Below, piece by piece: positions 1-7,123 of a stretch of DNA of 12,006 nt; within the stretch, counting starts at the first letter, position 1, and the number at the start of each line of letters is the position of its first letter. Made by a program: the position numbers and the translations under genes. The stretch comes from an uncultured Agathobaculum sp. (GTDB lineage Bacteria > Bacillota > Clostridia > Oscillospirales > Butyricicoccaceae): NCBI GenBank assembly GCA_934504345.1, contig CAKSVR010000058.1:1-12006 (forward strand), read 5' to 3'. Below the pieces are notes generated by a model that worked only from the letters and a program-made list of their open reading frames with translations, searched no databases and was not told where the DNA came from.

Positions 1-409
1 AGCCGTTAACGGTCTGCGACAGTATTTACGCAAAATCCGTGCAATCTGCCGCGATTACGCCGCGACAGCGCGGAAAACGCGAACCGATACCCGTTCCTTT
101 ATGCGAGTTACCTACGAAGTAGGGCCGCAAGGCCCGTTCGCGAGGTCGTCGAGGGAAACGGGGAGATTCAAAAGAGGGGTAGAAACCGTAGGTGTCTACC
201 CCTTTTTTGCCCCAGCGCCGGGGCGGCGCACCCGTTCCCGCCGTCCGCAGACGGCGAAACTCCCCAGCCCGGCAACGGCGTATTGCTTCGCAACTCGTGT
301 GCACCACAAAACGGCTGCCGAGAAAAAGGCTGCCGCCCGGCTGCGGCGTAGCGCTCACGCGCCTCGCGTGCCCCAGAGAGCGGGTGCTTTCCAACCGAAA
401 ACTGCACAC
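1..409. other. GC-rich structured intergenic region, no convincing gene
   Basis: Several frames are open here on both strands, but no frame shows a ribosome binding site with a recognisable protein, and the translations are rich in Arg, Pro and Gly, as expected from GC-rich non-coding DNA. The stretch is dense in small inverted repeats: GCCCC/GGGGC at 209-224, CGCCGTC/GACGGCG at 239-256, TTGC/GCAA at 283-293 and CACGCG/CGCGTG at 357-371. GGGCC-GCAA-GGCCC also occurs near 122-135. GTGTGCA at 297-303 is complementary to TGCACAC at 403-409, directly next to the rpoD terminator. A strong bidirectional terminator lies at 175-208. This may be a dispersed repeat or a structured RNA; the sequence alone cannot decide. 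Confidence 0.5.
175..208. terminator. Bidirectional intrinsic terminator
   Basis: The arms AGGGGTAGA (175-183) and TCTACCCCT (195-203) pair perfectly, and ACC/GGT inside the loop extends the stem. On the plus strand the stem runs into six T (203-208). On the minus strand it runs into CTCTTTT. It lies beyond the rpoD terminator, so it either ends a plus-strand transcript entering from outside the window or ends a short transcript from the structured region. Confidence 0.75.
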
Positions 410-443
410 AAAAAGCCGTCCGGCGACCACCGGACGGCTTTTT
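410..443 (-). terminator. Intrinsic terminator of the dgt-dnaG-rpoD run
   Basis: A perfect 9-bp GC-rich stem, GCCGTCCGG (415-423) with CCGGACGGC (430-438), has a 6-nt loop and is flanked by A5 (410-414) and T5 (439-443). It begins 12 bases past the rpoD stop codon. The symmetric A/T flanks make it potentially bidirectional, but its position shows that it serves rpoD. Confidence 0.92.
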
Positions 444-454
444 CATGCCTGTAT

Positions 455-1690
455 TTAGTTCAGGAAGTCCTTGAGCTTCTTCGAGCGCGACGGATGGCGC
501 AGCTTCCGCAGTGCCTTTGCCTCGATCTGGCGGATACGCTCACGGGTTACGTTGAACTCCTTGCCGACCTCCTCGAGGGTACGAGTATGGCCGTCCTCGA
601 TGCCGAAGCGCAGGCGCAGCACCTTTTCCTCACGCGGCGTCAGGGTCTTGAGCACCTCGACGAGCTGCTCCTTGAGCAGCATAAAGGAGGCTGCCTCTGC
701 CGGTTCCGGTGCATCGTCGTCCGGGATGAAGTCGCCGAGGTGGGAATCCTCCTCCTCGCCGATCGGCGTTTCGAGCGATACCGGCTCCTGCGCGATCTTG
801 AGGATGTCGCGCACGCGGTCTACCGGCATATTCATCTCCTTGGCGATCTCCTCCGGGCTCGGGTCGTGACCCAGCTCCTGCAGCAGCTGACGGGATACGC
901 GGATGACCTTGTTGATGGTTTCGACCATGTGTACCGGGATGCGGATAGTACGCGCCTGATCCGCGATCGCGCGGGTGATGGCCTGACGGATCCACCACGT
1001 TGCATAGGTAGAGAACTTAAAGCCCTTGGTGCTGTCAAACTTTTCGACCGCCTTGATAAGGCCCAGATTGCCCTCCTGGATCAGGTCGAGGAACAGCATA
1101 CCGCGGCCGACATAGCGCTTTGCGATGGAAACGACCAGACGGAGGTTTGCCTCTGCCAGACGCTTCTTTGCGCGGTCGCCGAGCTTGATGTCCTTTTCGA
1201 GCTGCACACGCTCGGCCATCGGGATGGAGTCGCCTTCCTTTTCGATGCGCTCCGCCGCAGCCGCGCCCTTCTGCATACGCTCGGCCAGCGTTACCTCTTC
1301 CTCCGGGGACAGCAGATCGACCTTGCCGATCTCTTTCAGATACATACGCACCGGATCGTCGATCGCGAAGGTTTCCGCCATCGCAGAGGTGTCGATCAGC
1401 TCCTCCTCCGGCACTTCCTCTACGTCAGTCGGCTCGAACGAATCATCCTCGTCACCGCCGAGCGCCTTTTCCAGCACGCCGCCGGTTTCGACCTCGATGC
1501 CCATGGTTTCGAGCGTTTCGTACACCTTGTCGATGTCGTCGCTCGACAGCTCCAGATGGCTGAGTGCATCCGAGATCTCCTTAAGGGTCAGACGGCCGTT
1601 CTTCTTGCCAAGCGCGAGCAGGTCGCGCAGGATCTGCTCCTGATTTGCCTGTTCCTGTGCGTTTGCATTTGCGTTTGCCTTCGTCGTCAT
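455..1690 (-). CDS. rpoD: RNA polymerase primary sigma factor (sigma-70/SigA)
   Basis: Directs core RNA polymerase to housekeeping promoters. The 411 residues show the full group 1 layout: an acidic N-terminal segment standing in for region 1.1 (about 18-100), region 1.2 (DDPVRMYLKEIG, 111-122), region 2 (about 178-250) with the -10-reading and melting helix TYATWWIRQAITRAIADQ (228-245), region 3 (about 255-330), and a region 4 helix-turn-helix (about 370-393, LEEVGKEF...VTRERIRQIEAKALRKLR). The length is close to that of other Firmicutes SigA proteins and shorter than E. coli RpoD, which carries a non-conserved insert. The ATG start has AGGAGG nine bases upstream (1700-1705) and overlaps the dnaG stop as ATGA, implying translational coupling. 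The N-terminus has a short low-complexity ANANANAQ run. It is followed by the terminator at 410-443. Confidence 0.98.
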   Translation of the reverse strand: MTTKANANANAQEQANQEQILRDLLALGKKNGRLTLKEISDALSHLELSSDDIDKVYETLETMGIEVETGGVLEKALGGDEDDSFEPTDVEEVPEEELIDTSAMAETFAIDDPVRMYLKEIGKVDLLSPEEEVTLAERMQKGAAAAERIEKEGDSIPMAERVQLEKDIKLGDRAKKRLAEANLRLVVSIAKRYVGRGMLFLDLIQEGNLGLIKAVEKFDSTKGFKFSTYATWWIRQAITRAIADQARTIRIPVHMVETINKVIRVSRQLLQELGHDPSPEEIAKEMNMPVDRVRDILKIAQEPVSLETPIGEEEDSHLGDFIPDDDAPEPAEAASFMLLKEQLVEVLKTLTPREEKVLRLRFGIEDGHTRTLEEVGKEFNVTRERIRQIEAKALRKLRHPSRSKKLKDFLN

Positions 1691-3453
1691 GTCTTTTGTC
1701 CTCCTGCGTTTTGTTTTTTGATGCGTCCGAACGTCAGCAGCGGGTCCTCGCCCGCCTGCGTGATCGTTCCATCCTTGACGCGCTGCATTCGTATGGTATC
1801 TATGTATTCCTGCAATTCCTGCCGATGCTCGCCGGGCGGTATGCCAGGCTCGAGGATGGCGGTGAGCAGGCTCATTTCGTTGGGCTCCAGCCAGCCCTCA
1901 AAGGCGAGGATGTCAGCCATCTGTCCCTCGCGGTCGAGCGCCAGCACGCGCTCGTATATCTTACGCAGCACCGGCGCGGAGAACCACGCAGGCTGCAGAT
2001 CCTTCTCTGCGATGCGGATGAGCTTCTGGTCCGAGAACAGCAGCCGCAGCACATTTTCCTCCGCGCGGGCGGATTTCATATCTGTGTACGCCAGTGTTCT
2101 GTCCTTGGGCTGCGCCAGTCCGACCGGAGAGCGTATCTCCCGCCGCTCGGCTGCCTTTCGCCGCTTGCGCTGGATGCCGAGCTCGCGCCGCACCTCGACG
2201 TTCATCGCCTCGGCCGTCACGCCCGCCATCTTGGCGGCACGCCCGGCGTAGACCTCGCGCTCGATGGTGCTGTCGATGCCGGCCAGCATCCGCGCCGCAT
2301 CCCGCAGGAACAGCACGCGCGCCTCGTCGTCCTCAAGGTCGTACTTCGCGGCGATCTGCTCGATGCGGAACGCATTGTGGTCCTCGCTGCGCTCGATGAG
2401 CGCCCGGAATGCATCCGCGCCGCGCGCCTTGATGAATTCATCCGGGTCCTTTGCGCCCGGGATACGCAGCACCTTGACCTGTAAATCGCACTTTTTGAGA
2501 ATATCGATGGCACGCTGCGCCGCCGACTGACCCGCGCCGTCCGCATCATACGAGATGACGATGCGGCTGGTGTGCCGCGCGATGATGCGCGCCTGTTCCT
2601 CGGTCAGCGAGGTGCCGAGCGAGGCCACCGCCGAGTCAAAGCCCGCCTGATGCAGCGCGATAACGTCCATATAGCCCTCCGCGAGGATGAAATAGTCATT
2701 CTTGGTGGTCTTGGACAGGTTGAGCGCAAACAGGTTGCGGCTCTTATGGAAGATGGGCGTTTCCGGCGAGTTGAGATACTTGGGCTTGGAATCGTCCAGC
2801 ACGCGCCCGCCGAACGCGATGACATTGCCGCGCACATCGATGATGGGGAACATCACGCGGTTGCGGAAACGGTCGTAAACGTGTCCCTTTTCGCTGCGGC
2901 TGACCAGACCTGCATCCATCAGCTCGTCGCGCGTGTAGCCCTTGGCCGTCATGGCATCGATGAGCGCGTGGAACGAATCCGGCGCATAGCCGAGGCCAAA
3001 GCGGTTCATCGTCCGCCGCGACAGACCGCGGTTTATGAAATACTGCTGCGGCACGCGGTTTTCCGGCCGCCAGAGCGTGTCATAGTAGAAGCGGCCCGCA
3101 TCCCTGCACAGCGCGTAAAGCCGCTCCCTGTGACGGGCGGCCTTGCGCTCCGCCTCGCCCTGCTCGGGTATCTGCATCCCGGCCCGGTCGGCAAGGTAGC
3201 GCACCGCATCGGGAAAGCTCAGGCCCTCGGCCTTCATCACAAACGTGATAACGCCGCCGCCCGCGCCGCAGCCGAAGCAGTGAAAGATCTGCTTATCCGG
3301 CGATACGGAAAACGACCCGGTCTTTTCGTTATGAAAGGGACACAGACCGAAATAGTTCGCGCCGCTTTTTTTCAGCTGCACATACTGCGAAACGATGTCA
3401 ACGATGTCGTTCCGCGCGGACAGCTCATCCAGAAAGATACGGTCAAACGGCAT
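1687..3453 (-). CDS. dnaG: DNA primase DnaG
   Basis: Synthesises RNA primers at the replication fork. The 588-residue protein starts with a CHC2 zinc finger (ligands C38, H41, C59, C62), followed by the RNA polymerase domain with a Toprim fold: E259 in EGYMD (259-263) and D303/D305 in YDADGAG bind the catalytic metals. The C-terminal third (about 430-588) matches the DnaB-helicase-binding region in position. The start is set at 3453. An in-frame ATG seven codons upstream (3474) overlaps the Shine-Dalgarno GGGAGGGGG (3462-3470), which is eight bases from the chosen ATG. The stop overlaps the rpoD start as ATGA. The gap to dgt upstream is 58 bases with no obvious terminator, so dgt, dnaG and rpoD are probably co-transcribed. 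Confidence 0.97.
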   Translation of the reverse strand: MPFDRIFLDELSARNDIVDIVSQYVQLKKSGANYFGLCPFHNEKTGSFSVSPDKQIFHCFGCGAGGGVITFVMKAEGLSFPDAVRYLADRAGMQIPEQGEAERKAARHRERLYALCRDAGRFYYDTLWRPENRVPQQYFINRGLSRRTMNRFGLGYAPDSFHALIDAMTAKGYTRDELMDAGLVSRSEKGHVYDRFRNRVMFPIIDVRGNVIAFGGRVLDDSKPKYLNSPETPIFHKSRNLFALNLSKTTKNDYFILAEGYMDVIALHQAGFDSAVASLGTSLTEEQARIIARHTSRIVISYDADGAGQSAAQRAIDILKKCDLQVKVLRIPGAKDPDEFIKARGADAFRALIERSEDHNAFRIEQIAAKYDLEDDEARVLFLRDAARMLAGIDSTIEREVYAGRAAKMAGVTAEAMNVEVRRELGIQRKRRKAAERREIRSPVGLAQPKDRTLAYTDMKSARAEENVLRLLFSDQKLIRIAEKDLQPAWFSAPVLRKIYERVLALDREGQMADILAFEGWLEPNEMSLLTAILEPGIPPGEHRQELQEYIDTIRMQRVKDGTITQAGEDPLLTFGRIKKQNAGGQKT

Positions 3454-3511
3454 TCTGTGTACCCCCTCCCTCATTCATCCTGCAAAAGCAGCTATATCAT
3501 AACCGTTTTTG

Positions 3512-4513
3512 CTATTCCTCAATCTTATTCCAGCTTTTCGGGATAAATAAATTCCGGTAGACCGAAATGGAGTACCGGTCGGTCATGCCGGCAACATAGT
3601 CGCACGCAAGCCGCTCGAGCGGCTCGCCCCTGGCCTGCAATACGAAGTAATCGTCCGGCAGCTCGTCCGGGTGCTCCGCGAAATACTCGTACAGGCTGCG
3701 AAGCATGGACTTGGCGCGTTTTTCCTCGCGGCGCACCATCGCACCCAGATACACATGGTCGAACATGAACTGCCGCAGCTCCATCATATCGGCGTGCACC
3801 TGTGCATCCATGCCGATCTCGAAATGCTGCTGGCCGTACTCGATCATCGCCGTCACCAGCGTGTCGATGCGCTGGCCGTGGCTCTCGCCCAGCCGCGCCC
3901 GCAGGTGCTTCGGGATGTCGCCCGCGCGGATGATGCCGCCGCGCACCGCGTCGTCAATATCGTGGTTGATATAAGCGATGCGGTCGGCATAGTGGATGAT
4001 GCGGCCCTCGGGCGTAACCGCCTTGCGGCTGCCCGTGTGACATACGATGCCGTTCCGGACCTCTTTCGTCAGATTGAGCTCCTCCAGCACATCCACGACA
4101 CGCAGGCTCTGCTCGTTGTGGCGGAAGCCGAACGGGCACACCGCATTGAGCGCACTCTCACCCGCATGGCCGAACGGCGTGTGGCCGAGGTCGTGTCCGA
4201 GCGCGATGGCCTCGGTCAAATCCTCGTTGAGCCCGAGCGCCCGCGCGATCGTCCGTGCGATCTGCGCGACCTCGAGCGTGTGGGTCAGCCGTGCGCGGTA
4301 GTGGTCGCCCTCGGGCGAAATGAACACCTGTGTCTTGTTCCCCAGCCGCCGGAACGCTTTCGAGTGGAGGATGCGGTCGCGGTCGCGCTGAAAGCAGGTG
4401 CGGTACGGGCACGGCTCCATCGGGTGCAGCCGCCCGGCGGAGCTGTCCGCAAAGGTCGCCCACGGCTCGAGTATCTCGTGTTCGCGCTGTTCCCAGCGCT
4501 CTCGGATGGTCAT
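3512..4513 (-). CDS. dgt: Deoxyguanosinetriphosphate triphosphohydrolase-like HD protein
   Basis: Predicted to hydrolyse dGTP, or dNTPs more generally, to the nucleoside and triphosphate, helping set the dNTP pool. The 333-residue protein has an N-terminal family signature (CPYRTCFQRDRDRILHSKAFRRLGNKTQVF begins at about 35; key residues R43, D44, R47, R55, R56). The HD metal site is visible as H78 in RLTHTLEV, H107-D108 in GHDLGHTPFGHAGE and D177 in HYADRIAY. The length fits the short bacterial dGTPase-like branch and is smaller than E. coli Dgt, so the preferred nucleotide is uncertain. The ATG is preceded by GAGGAGG with normal spacing. The gene lies directly upstream of dnaG, a common clostridial arrangement that joins dNTP control with replication priming. 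Confidence 0.93.
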   Translation of the reverse strand: MTIRERWEQREHEILEPWATFADSSAGRLHPMEPCPYRTCFQRDRDRILHSKAFRRLGNKTQVFISPEGDHYRARLTHTLEVAQIARTIARALGLNEDLTEAIALGHDLGHTPFGHAGESALNAVCPFGFRHNEQSLRVVDVLEELNLTKEVRNGIVCHTGSRKAVTPEGRIIHYADRIAYINHDIDDAVRGGIIRAGDIPKHLRARLGESHGQRIDTLVTAMIEYGQQHFEIGMDAQVHADMMELRQFMFDHVYLGAMVRREEKRAKSMLRSLYEYFAEHPDELPDDYFVLQARGEPLERLACDYVAGMTDRYSISVYRNLFIPKSWNKIEE

Positions 4514-4548
4514 ATGTACCGCCTCCTCACTCTTGGGGAAATCGTCAC

Positions 4549-4577
4549 ATAATACTTATACCGTGCCGAACGCAAAA
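4549..4577 (-). promoter_or_regulatory. Weak candidate promoter for dgt-dnaG-rpoD
   Basis: In the AT-rich gap upstream of dgt the minus strand has a good -10 hexamer, TATTAT (4549-4554), but only a poor -35 (TTTTGC, 4572-4577) at 17 bases. TATAAG overlaps just upstream. The gap also has no GC-rich terminator after yigZ, so read-through from yigZ is equally possible. Confidence 0.3.
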
Positions 4578-4610
4578 ATCCTCTTTTCTGACGAAAATTT
4601 TTCGAAAAAA

Positions 4611-5246
4611 TTATTTCACGCGCCGACCCATGAATTTTGTTTCCATCACCTCGGCGTAGACCTGTCCTGCCGTGGCTTCCGCGAGCGCCTGATCGAGCGC
4701 ATCCTCGCGGCCTGCGGGCAGCGTGACGGTCAGCGTGACATCTGCGCCGTAGTCGGTTTCCTCGACCGCGCAGTCGTGGTCGGGCAGCAGGTGCAGGATG
4801 ATGTCATACAGATTATACGGGCACGCGATGAGCGCCACCGTGTACAGGCTCATGCGCTGCACGCCCGCCGCCGCGATCGCGGCCTGTGCGCCCTGTGTGT
4901 ACGCACGCACCAGTCCGCCCGTGCCCAGCAGGATACCGCCGAAATAGCGCGTAACAACGCACACGCAGTCGGTCAGGTTCTCGTGGCGCAGAACCTCCAG
5001 AATCGGCATACCGGCCGTGCCCTGCGGCTCGCCGTCGTCCGAATAGCGCATCACATTGCCCTCGCGGAGGATGTAGGCGTAGCAGTTGTGCGTGGCATCC
5101 CAGTAGGTTTCGCGCATTTCCTTGATCTTCGCCACAGCCGCCTCGGCGGTTTCAACGTGCCACAGCCGTCCGGTGAACTTGGAGCGCTTTTCTTCAAATC
5201 TGTCCTCGCCATAGTCGGCGAAAGGCACAAAGTAATCTTTTTCCAT
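4611..5246 (-). CDS. yigZ: YigZ/IMPACT family protein (UPF0029 + DUF1949)
   Basis: Member of the YigZ/IMPACT family. The exact bacterial role is not settled; eukaryotic IMPACT regulates the eIF2-alpha kinase GCN2, and a ribosome- or RNA-related role is usually suggested for the bacterial proteins. Of 211 residues, the N-terminal two-thirds (about 15-130) carry the UPF0029 signatures: KRSKFTGRL (20-28), THNCYAYIL (52-60), YSDDGEPQGTAGMPIL (68-83) and VTRYFGGILLGTGGLVRAY (98-116). The rest (about 135-205) fits the ferredoxin-like DUF1949 domain. The ATG has a TAAGGA site (5254-5259) with seven bases of spacing. It follows hflX at 108 bases, and that gap is almost wholly a miniature inverted-repeat element whose left end abuts this ribosome binding site. 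Confidence 0.93.
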   Translation of the reverse strand: MEKDYFVPFADYGEDRFEEKRSKFTGRLWHVETAEAAVAKIKEMRETYWDATHNCYAYILREGNVMRYSDDGEPQGTAGMPILEVLRHENLTDCVCVVTRYFGGILLGTGGLVRAYTQGAQAAIAAAGVQRMSLYTVALIACPYNLYDIILHLLPDHDCAVEETDYGADVTLTVTLPAGREDALDQALAEATAGQVYAEVMETKFMGRRVK

Positions 5247-5260
5247 CAGAAAATCCTTAA

Positions 5261-5362
5261 ATAATTAGGAATTAGTAATTAGTAATTGCGGTATCGCGCC
5301 ATGCGCGATGATTCAAAATGCGCTTCGCGCACCTTAATTCCTCATTACTCATTACTAATTAT
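5261..5362. mobile_element. 102-bp miniature inverted-repeat element (MITE-like)
   Basis: Terminal inverted repeats of 27 bp (5261-5287 and 5336-5362) match with about four mismatches and consist of heptamer units of the TAATTAG type (TAATGAG in the right arm). The 48-bp core holds two hairpins, ATCGCGC/GCGCGAT and TGCG/CGCA. There is no coding capacity, so any movement would need a transposase in trans. The right end overlaps the hflX 3' end: the stop codon and the last two residues (D, N) are read from the repeat. No clear target duplication is visible. The AT-rich ends around a GC-rich core differ sharply from neighbouring coding DNA. Confidence 0.7.
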
Positions 5363-6632
5363 CCATAATGTAGGTGGAAACCCGTCCATAGGTCTTATCA
5401 TCCACGACCGCCTCGACGATGGTTCCCTCTGCTGCATAGTCGGTCGAGTCAATCTGCGCCTCCCGGTGCAGCATATCGAGCACCGCGCCGTCGCTGTACG
5501 GGATGCACAGCTTGACCCTGTGCTTGCCCTTGCCGAGCGCCTTTTCGATGGCGGCCAGCAGGTCGTCGATCCCCTCGCCGCTCTTCGCGGAAATCTTTAC
5601 GCCCTCATCCGGCCGGATGAACGGGATAACGTCCGGGTCGCACTTGTCGGCCTTGTTGTACACCATCACGCGCGGGATGTCCTGCGCGCCGAGCTGCGCG
5701 ACAACTTTATCCACAGTCTGTGCATGGATCTGCCAGTTTTCATCCGAAACGTCCACAACGTGCAGCAGCAGATCGGCGTAGGCCAGCTCCTCGAGCGTTG
5801 CCTTGAACGCCGACACCAGATGATGCGGCAGCTTGCGGATAAAGCCTACGGTGTCGGACAGGAGTATCTCCTGTGTGTCCGAAATGCGCTTTTTGCGCGT
5901 GGTCGGGTCGAGCGTGTCGAACAGACGGTCGTTTGCCTCGATGCCCGCGCCGGTCAGCGTATTCAGCAGCGTGGACTTGCCCGCGTTCGTGTAGCCGACG
6001 ATGGCGACCATCGGCAGCTCGGCCTTTTTGCGCTGGCGGCGCTGCACGGAGCGCACCTGCCGCACCTGCTCCAAGTCGCGGCGCAGCTTGTCGATGCGGC
6101 TGCGGATGTGACGGCGGTCGCTCTCCAGCTTGCTCTCGCCCGGGCCGCGCGTGCCGATGCCGCCGCCGAGGCGGCTCATGGCCTTGCCCATGCCAGCCAG
6201 CCGCGGCAGGATGTACTGATACTGCGCCAGCTCGACCTGTAATTTGCCCTCGCCCGTGCGGGCGCGCTGTGCAAAAATGTCGAGGATGAGCGCCGAGCGG
6301 TCGAGCACCGTCCGGCCGGTCAGCTCCTCCAGATTGCTCATCTGCGAGGGCGAAAGCTCGTTGTCGAACAGGATGAGGCTTGCCTCGTTCGCCTCGGCGA
6401 GTGCCTTGACCTCCTCGGCCTTGCCCTCACCGATGAATGTGCGGGCATCCGGCGCAGGCCGCCGCTGTAACGTCATCGCAACGGCCTCCGCACCGGCTGT
6501 TTCCGCCAGCGCACGCAGCTCGTCCATCGTGCGCTCATCCGCATCCTGATCCGCATTGAAGCTCGGACAGGATAAGCCGACCAGCACCGCGCGTTCGACC
6601 TGCTTTTCTTCTGTTTGATTGGTAAACGGCAT
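5355..6632 (-). CDS. hflX: HflX ribosome-associated GTPase
   Basis: HflX GTPases bind the large ribosomal subunit and split stalled or stress-inactivated 70S ribosomes. The 425-residue protein has the N-terminal HflX domain (about 10-195) with the glycine-rich loop SRLGGGIGTRGPGESKLE (153-170) and a basic coiled linker (171-203). The G domain follows: G1 GYTNAGKS (213-220), G3 DTVGF (260-264), G4 NKAD (326-329) and G5 SAK (348-350). The start at 6632 is chosen because AAGGAGG (6641-6647) lies eight bases upstream. An in-frame ATG at 6731 would add 33 residues, but most of that extension is translated from the miniature element at 6652-6820, so it is probably not real. The last codons come from a second miniature element. 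The gene is thus bracketed by two insertions. Confidence 0.96.
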   Translation of the reverse strand: MPFTNQTEEKQVERAVLVGLSCPSFNADQDADERTMDELRALAETAGAEAVAMTLQRRPAPDARTFIGEGKAEEVKALAEANEASLILFDNELSPSQMSNLEELTGRTVLDRSALILDIFAQRARTGEGKLQVELAQYQYILPRLAGMGKAMSRLGGGIGTRGPGESKLESDRRHIRSRIDKLRRDLEQVRQVRSVQRRQRKKAELPMVAIVGYTNAGKSTLLNTLTGAGIEANDRLFDTLDPTTRKKRISDTQEILLSDTVGFIRKLPHHLVSAFKATLEELAYADLLLHVVDVSDENWQIHAQTVDKVVAQLGAQDIPRVMVYNKADKCDPDVIPFIRPDEGVKISAKSGEGIDDLLAAIEKALGKGKHRVKLCIPYSDGAVLDMLHREAQIDSTDYAAEGTIVEAVVDDKTYGRVSTYIMDN

Positions 6633-6651
6633 GGAAAATTCCTCCTTGCTG

Positions 6652-6820
6652 TTAAGGCAACACCGCATAATTAAAGCGGCGGTGCTTTGCGGAAATTTTG
6701 TGCCCTGACTTTGTTGCAGTTTCACGGTCATACATCAAGTATTACCGCAAAACTGCGCCTCGTCAGTACGCAAAATTTACTCGCAAATCACTCTTGTTCA
6801 ATTATGCGGTATTGCCTTAA
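6652..6820. mobile_element. 169-bp MITE with TTAA ends, inserted before hflX
   Basis: Terminal inverted repeats of 21 bp at 6652-6672 and 6800-6820 differ at one base (TTAAGGCAA then C or T, then ACCGCATAATT). Both ends are TTAA, which is palindromic, so TTAA may be a target duplication or part of the repeat. Inside, AAATTTTG-type motifs near both ends (about 6692-6700 and 6773-6780) add internal symmetry. No transposase is present. It sits five bases upstream of the hflX Shine-Dalgarno, so any hflX promoter must lie inside it or beyond it, and the hflX leader must contain it or start in it. An open frame across its left half runs into hflX and mimics an N-terminal extension. Confidence 0.82.
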
Positions 6821-6834
6821 ATTGTCCTCTATAT

Positions 6835-6863
6835 TTATTACACCCAAACGCAAAACCGTACAA
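6835..6863 (-). promoter_or_regulatory. Candidate hflX promoter beyond the MITE
   Basis: On the minus strand TTGTAC (6858-6863) and TAATAA (6835-6840) are separated by exactly 17 bases in an AT-rich stretch. Each matches consensus at about three of six positions. Transcripts would start near 6828 and read through the whole miniature element into hflX. It overlaps head-to-head with a plus-strand candidate at 6867-6898. Confidence 0.35.
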
Positions 6864-6866
6864 GAC

Positions 6867-6898
6867 TTGATTTTTTGCTCGATTTGTGGTAATATAAG
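6867..6898 (+). promoter_or_regulatory. Candidate plus-strand promoter of a short transcript
   Basis: TTGATT (6867-6872) and TAATAT (6890-6895) are spaced 17 bases apart, with TATAAG (6893-6898) overlapping as a better -10 at a looser spacing. A start near 6903 would give an RNA of only about 45-50 nt before the terminator at 6921-6949. No gene lies on this strand. Confidence 0.4.
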
Positions 6899-6920
6899 CA
6901 TAGAAAAAGCGAATATTTTT

Positions 6921-6949
6921 CCGTCACGGCTGACCGTGACGGATTTTTT
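6921..6949 (+). terminator. Orphan plus-strand intrinsic terminator
   Basis: A perfect 9-bp stem, CCGTCACGG (6921-6929) and CCGTGACGG (6934-6942), has the 4-nt loop CTGA and is followed by A and six T (6944-6949). On the minus strand the stem is followed by A-rich sequence, so the signal is one-directional. No plus-strand gene precedes it. It may close a very short RNA or block antisense transcription towards rpmE. Confidence 0.8.
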
Positions 6950-6999
6950 ATTTGCAGTCGCTCATCCTGCCGCGGCAACGACGTGCATACCGTGAAATA

Positions 7000-7026
7000 C
7001 GGCGCGCCGAGTCGTCGCGCCCTACG
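7000..7026. repeat. 27-bp GC-rich dispersed repeat, copy 1
   Basis: These 27 bases are identical to 10150-10176 (start CGGCGCGCCGAG, end CGCCCTACG). Both copies are intergenic and read in the same direction. This copy lacks a clear inverted partner nearby, unlike the second. The flanks 6950-6999 and 7027-7041 show nothing recognisable. Confidence 0.85.
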
Positions 7027-7041
7027 AAATAGCCTATACAG

Positions 7042-7082
7042 TTTCCAGATGCCCAACCAACATTGCGGGCATACACTGGAAA
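7042..7082. other. Bulged inverted repeat downstream of rpmE
   Basis: TTTCCAG-ATGCCC (7042-7054) pairs with GGGCAT-ACA-CTGGAAA (7067-7082): 13 base pairs with a 3-nt bulge and a 12-nt loop. There is no T-run on either side, so it is not a standard terminator. It lies beyond the rpmE terminator, next to the dispersed repeat, and could be a repeat remnant or a structured RNA piece. The adjoining bases 7083-7123 hold nothing I recognise. Confidence 0.5.
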
Positions 7083-7123
7083 GCAGCTGCCGCCAACCGC
7101 TTCACTTTCTGCAAACAAGTAGC

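Noticed and set aside
26..446. Overlapping minus-strand open frames of 134 and 92 codons at the left end
   Set aside because: They are Arg/Pro/Ser-rich, have no convincing ribosome binding site, cover terminator hairpins and overlap each other. Reported as structured non-coding DNA instead.
101..2251. Very long plus-strand open frame (716 codons) antisense to rpoD and part of dnaG
   Set aside because: It lies opposite two certain genes and its translation is Arg/Leu-rich with no recognisable domain. It arises from the high-GC codon use of the minus strand.
4596..4612. AT-rich palindrome just past the yigZ stop, considered as a terminator
   Set aside because: The stem is almost all A-T with no GC core, so it would not form a stable termination hairpin.
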